In this document: positions 62,845-64,000 of the stretch, one piece after another
Position numbering within the stretch: position 1 is the stretch's first letter
How the letters are laid out: each line of letters opens with the position of its first letter
DNA from: Gallaecimonas mangrovi
GTDB lineage: Bacteria > Pseudomonadota > Gammaproteobacteria > Enterobacterales > Gallaecimonadaceae
Assembly: GCF_003367375.1 (NCBI RefSeq)
Contig: NZ_CP031416.1
Span: forward strand, 2,425,501 to 2,489,500
DNA length: 64,000 nucleotides
Direction of reading: 5' to 3'
The notes under the pieces: generated by a model
The model's input: only the letters and a program-made list of their open reading frames with translations
Told to the model about the DNA's origin: nothing
Database searches by the model: none
Made by a program: the position numbers and the translations under genes

Positions 62845-63639
62845 ATGGATTGGTTAGTCACCGATATCGACGAACGCGGCGTTGCCACCCTTTGTCTTAA
62901 TCGGCCGGAAAAACACAATGTTTTCGACGAAGTGTTGATCGCCGAATTAGTACAAGCGCTGTCGGAGCTGGCCGAAGATCCCAAGCTAAAGCTGCTGGTT
63001 TTAAAAGCAGAAGGTAAACACTTTTCTGCCGGTGCCGACCTCAATTGGATGCAGCGCCAGGTCACCCAAAGCTATGACCAAAACCTGGCCGAAGCCGAGT
63101 CACTGGCCGAGCTGATGATGAGCCTGGATAGCTTCCCCCACCCTACCCTTTGCCGGGTGCAAGGTAGCGCCTTTGGCGGCGCTTTGGGCCTTATTGCCTG
63201 TTGTGATATCGCCATCGCCAGTGACAACGCGCAGTTTTGCCTGTCAGAAGTCAAACTGGGCCTGGTACCAGCGGTGATTAGCCCTTATATGGTGCATACC
63301 ATCGGCTATCGCCAAACGCGCCGTTATGCCCTAACTGCCGAACGTTTTGACGCTGCCAAAGCCGCTGAGTTGGGCCTTATACATGAAGCGGTGCCAAACG
63401 CCAGCCTGGATGACACCCTAGAACAGTTCATCAGCCAGCTATTAGCCAATGGCCCCGATGCCATGAGCGCCTGTAAGCAGCTGTTAGCCCATGTTGATGC
63501 CCATCCCCTAGATGACGAGCTGCGCCACTTTACCGCCAACGAAATCGCCCGCATCCGTATCAGCCCCGAAGGCCAGGAAGGGCTGAAAGCCTTCTTTGAT
63601 AAGCGGCCTCCGGGCTGGCAGGGAAAACGTCGTGTTTAA
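62845..63639 (+). CDS. liuC: Methylglutaconyl-CoA hydratase
   Basis: 264 residues from the ATG at 62845, with AAAGGAG upstream. Crotonase fold: AEGKHFSAGADLNWMQR near residue 55, VQGSAFGGALGLIACCDIAIA near residue 100, SEVKLGLVPAVISPYMV near residue 133. It hydrates 3-methylglutaconyl-CoA to HMG-CoA. The last eight bases overlap the liuD start. Confidence 0.93.
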   Translation: MDWLVTDIDERGVATLCLNRPEKHNVFDEVLIAELVQALSELAEDPKLKLLVLKAEGKHFSAGADLNWMQRQVTQSYDQNLAEAESLAELMMSLDSFPHPTLCRVQGSAFGGALGLIACCDIAIASDNAQFCLSEVKLGLVPAVISPYMVHTIGYRQTRRYALTAERFDAAKAAELGLIHEAVPNASLDDTLEQFISQLLANGPDAMSACKQLLAHVDAHPLDDELRHFTANEIARIRISPEGQEGLKAFFDKRPPGWQGKRRV

Positions 63640-64000
63640 ACGCCTGTTAATTGCTAACCGTGGTGAAATTGCCTGCCGTGTTATGCGCACGGCCCAAGCC
63701 ATGGGTATTTACTGCATCGCCGTCTATGCCGATGCCGATAAAGACGCTTTACATGTACAAATGGCTGACGAAGCCTGGCACCTTGGGCCAAGCCCGGCGG
63801 CCGAGTCCTACCTCAATAGCGACAAAATTTTAGCTGTCGCCAAAAAAAGCCACGCCGACGCCGTGCACCCCGGCTACGGTTTTTTATCTGAAAACAGCCG
63901 TTTTGCCGACGCTTGCGCCGAGGCAGGCATCACCTTTATTGGCCCGCCGGTCGCGGCCATCGATGCCATGGGCTCAAAGTCAGCCGCCAAAGCCATTATG
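63632..64000 (+). CDS. liuD: Methylcrotonyl-CoA carboxylase, alpha (biotin) subunit, partial
   Basis: 123 codons visible from a GTG at 63632 to the window edge. The biotin carboxylase N-terminus is unmistakable: FKRLLIANRGEIACRVMRTA, VYADADKDALHVQMADEAW, YLNSDKILAVAKKSHADAVH and HPGYGFLSENSRFADACAEA. The ATP-grasp core, biotinyl domain and the rest lie outside the window. Overlap with liuC indicates coupling. Confidence 0.92.
   Translation, partial: MFKRLLIANRGEIACRVMRTAQAMGIYCIAVYADADKDALHVQMADEAWHLGPSPAAESYLNSDKILAVAKKSHADAVHPGYGFLSENSRFADACAEAGITFIGPPVAAIDAMGSKSAAKAIM

Overview
This window is ordinary chromosome from a gammaproteobacterium, with about half to slightly over half G+C by eye. 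The order rluB / yciO / rnm (yciV) / trp leader / trp genes / yciB / yciI / yciA follows the E. coli trp neighbourhood. The branched-chain amino acid cluster has the order I remember from Shewanella. A marine or aquatic gammaproteobacterium related to the Alteromonadales/Aeromonadales (for example Gallaecimonas-like) fits best; only the class is secure. I see no prophage, insertion sequence, integron or CRISPR array.

Layout. 1-7000 (mostly minus strand): partial cmoM, a Nif3-family gene, an Ala/Lys-tailed small protein, an excalibur-domain protein, then the run rnm-yciO-scpA-scpB-(GT9 glycosyltransferase)-rluB. 7000-14800: a DAHP synthase gene followed by trpE-G-D-CF-B-A, all translationally coupled, behind TWO consecutive Trp leader peptide/terminator units. 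14800-21500: DUF3820 protein, cold-shock protein, a divergent pair (acetyltransferase-C39 peptidase fusion / RLAN-ATP-grasp ligase), yciB, a chemoreceptor with a duplicated sensor, yciI. 21500-33200: hydroxyacid dehydrogenase, lrgA/lrgB-type pair with ldhA, a frameshifted cdd, patatin-like protein, tpiA, 2OG-Fe(II) oxygenase, OmpA-family protein, DUF502 protein, HExxH protein, yfbR-dgt. 33200-44700: small lipoprotein, marC, ychJ, atoE, metA with a MetJ operator, pdxH, two tRNA-Tyr genes, ridA, xthA, maeA, yciA, yfbV. 44700-51500: a degenerate-looking pta without ackA, an RssA-like patatin, small proteins, a CBS-domain protein, putP. 51700-64000: divergent valine/isoleucine (minus) and leucine (plus) degradation operons around the MerR regulator liuR; the window ends inside liuD.

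How the parts work together. The trp operon couples the first step of the shikimate pathway to the whole tryptophan branch and passes two serial attenuators. The 51.7-64 kb cluster converts branched-chain acyl-CoAs to central metabolites, with palindromic candidate LiuR sites in the divergent promoter region. Most other genes are housekeeping.

The most unusual observations are the tandem trp attenuators, the acetyltransferase-peptidase/ATP-grasp pair, the pta homologue that lacks its Ser/Thr/Gly loop and its ackA partner, the cdd frameshift, and the AT-rich glycosyltransferase inserted between scpB and rluB. All functional statements rest on reading motifs and recalled family features; no database search was run.
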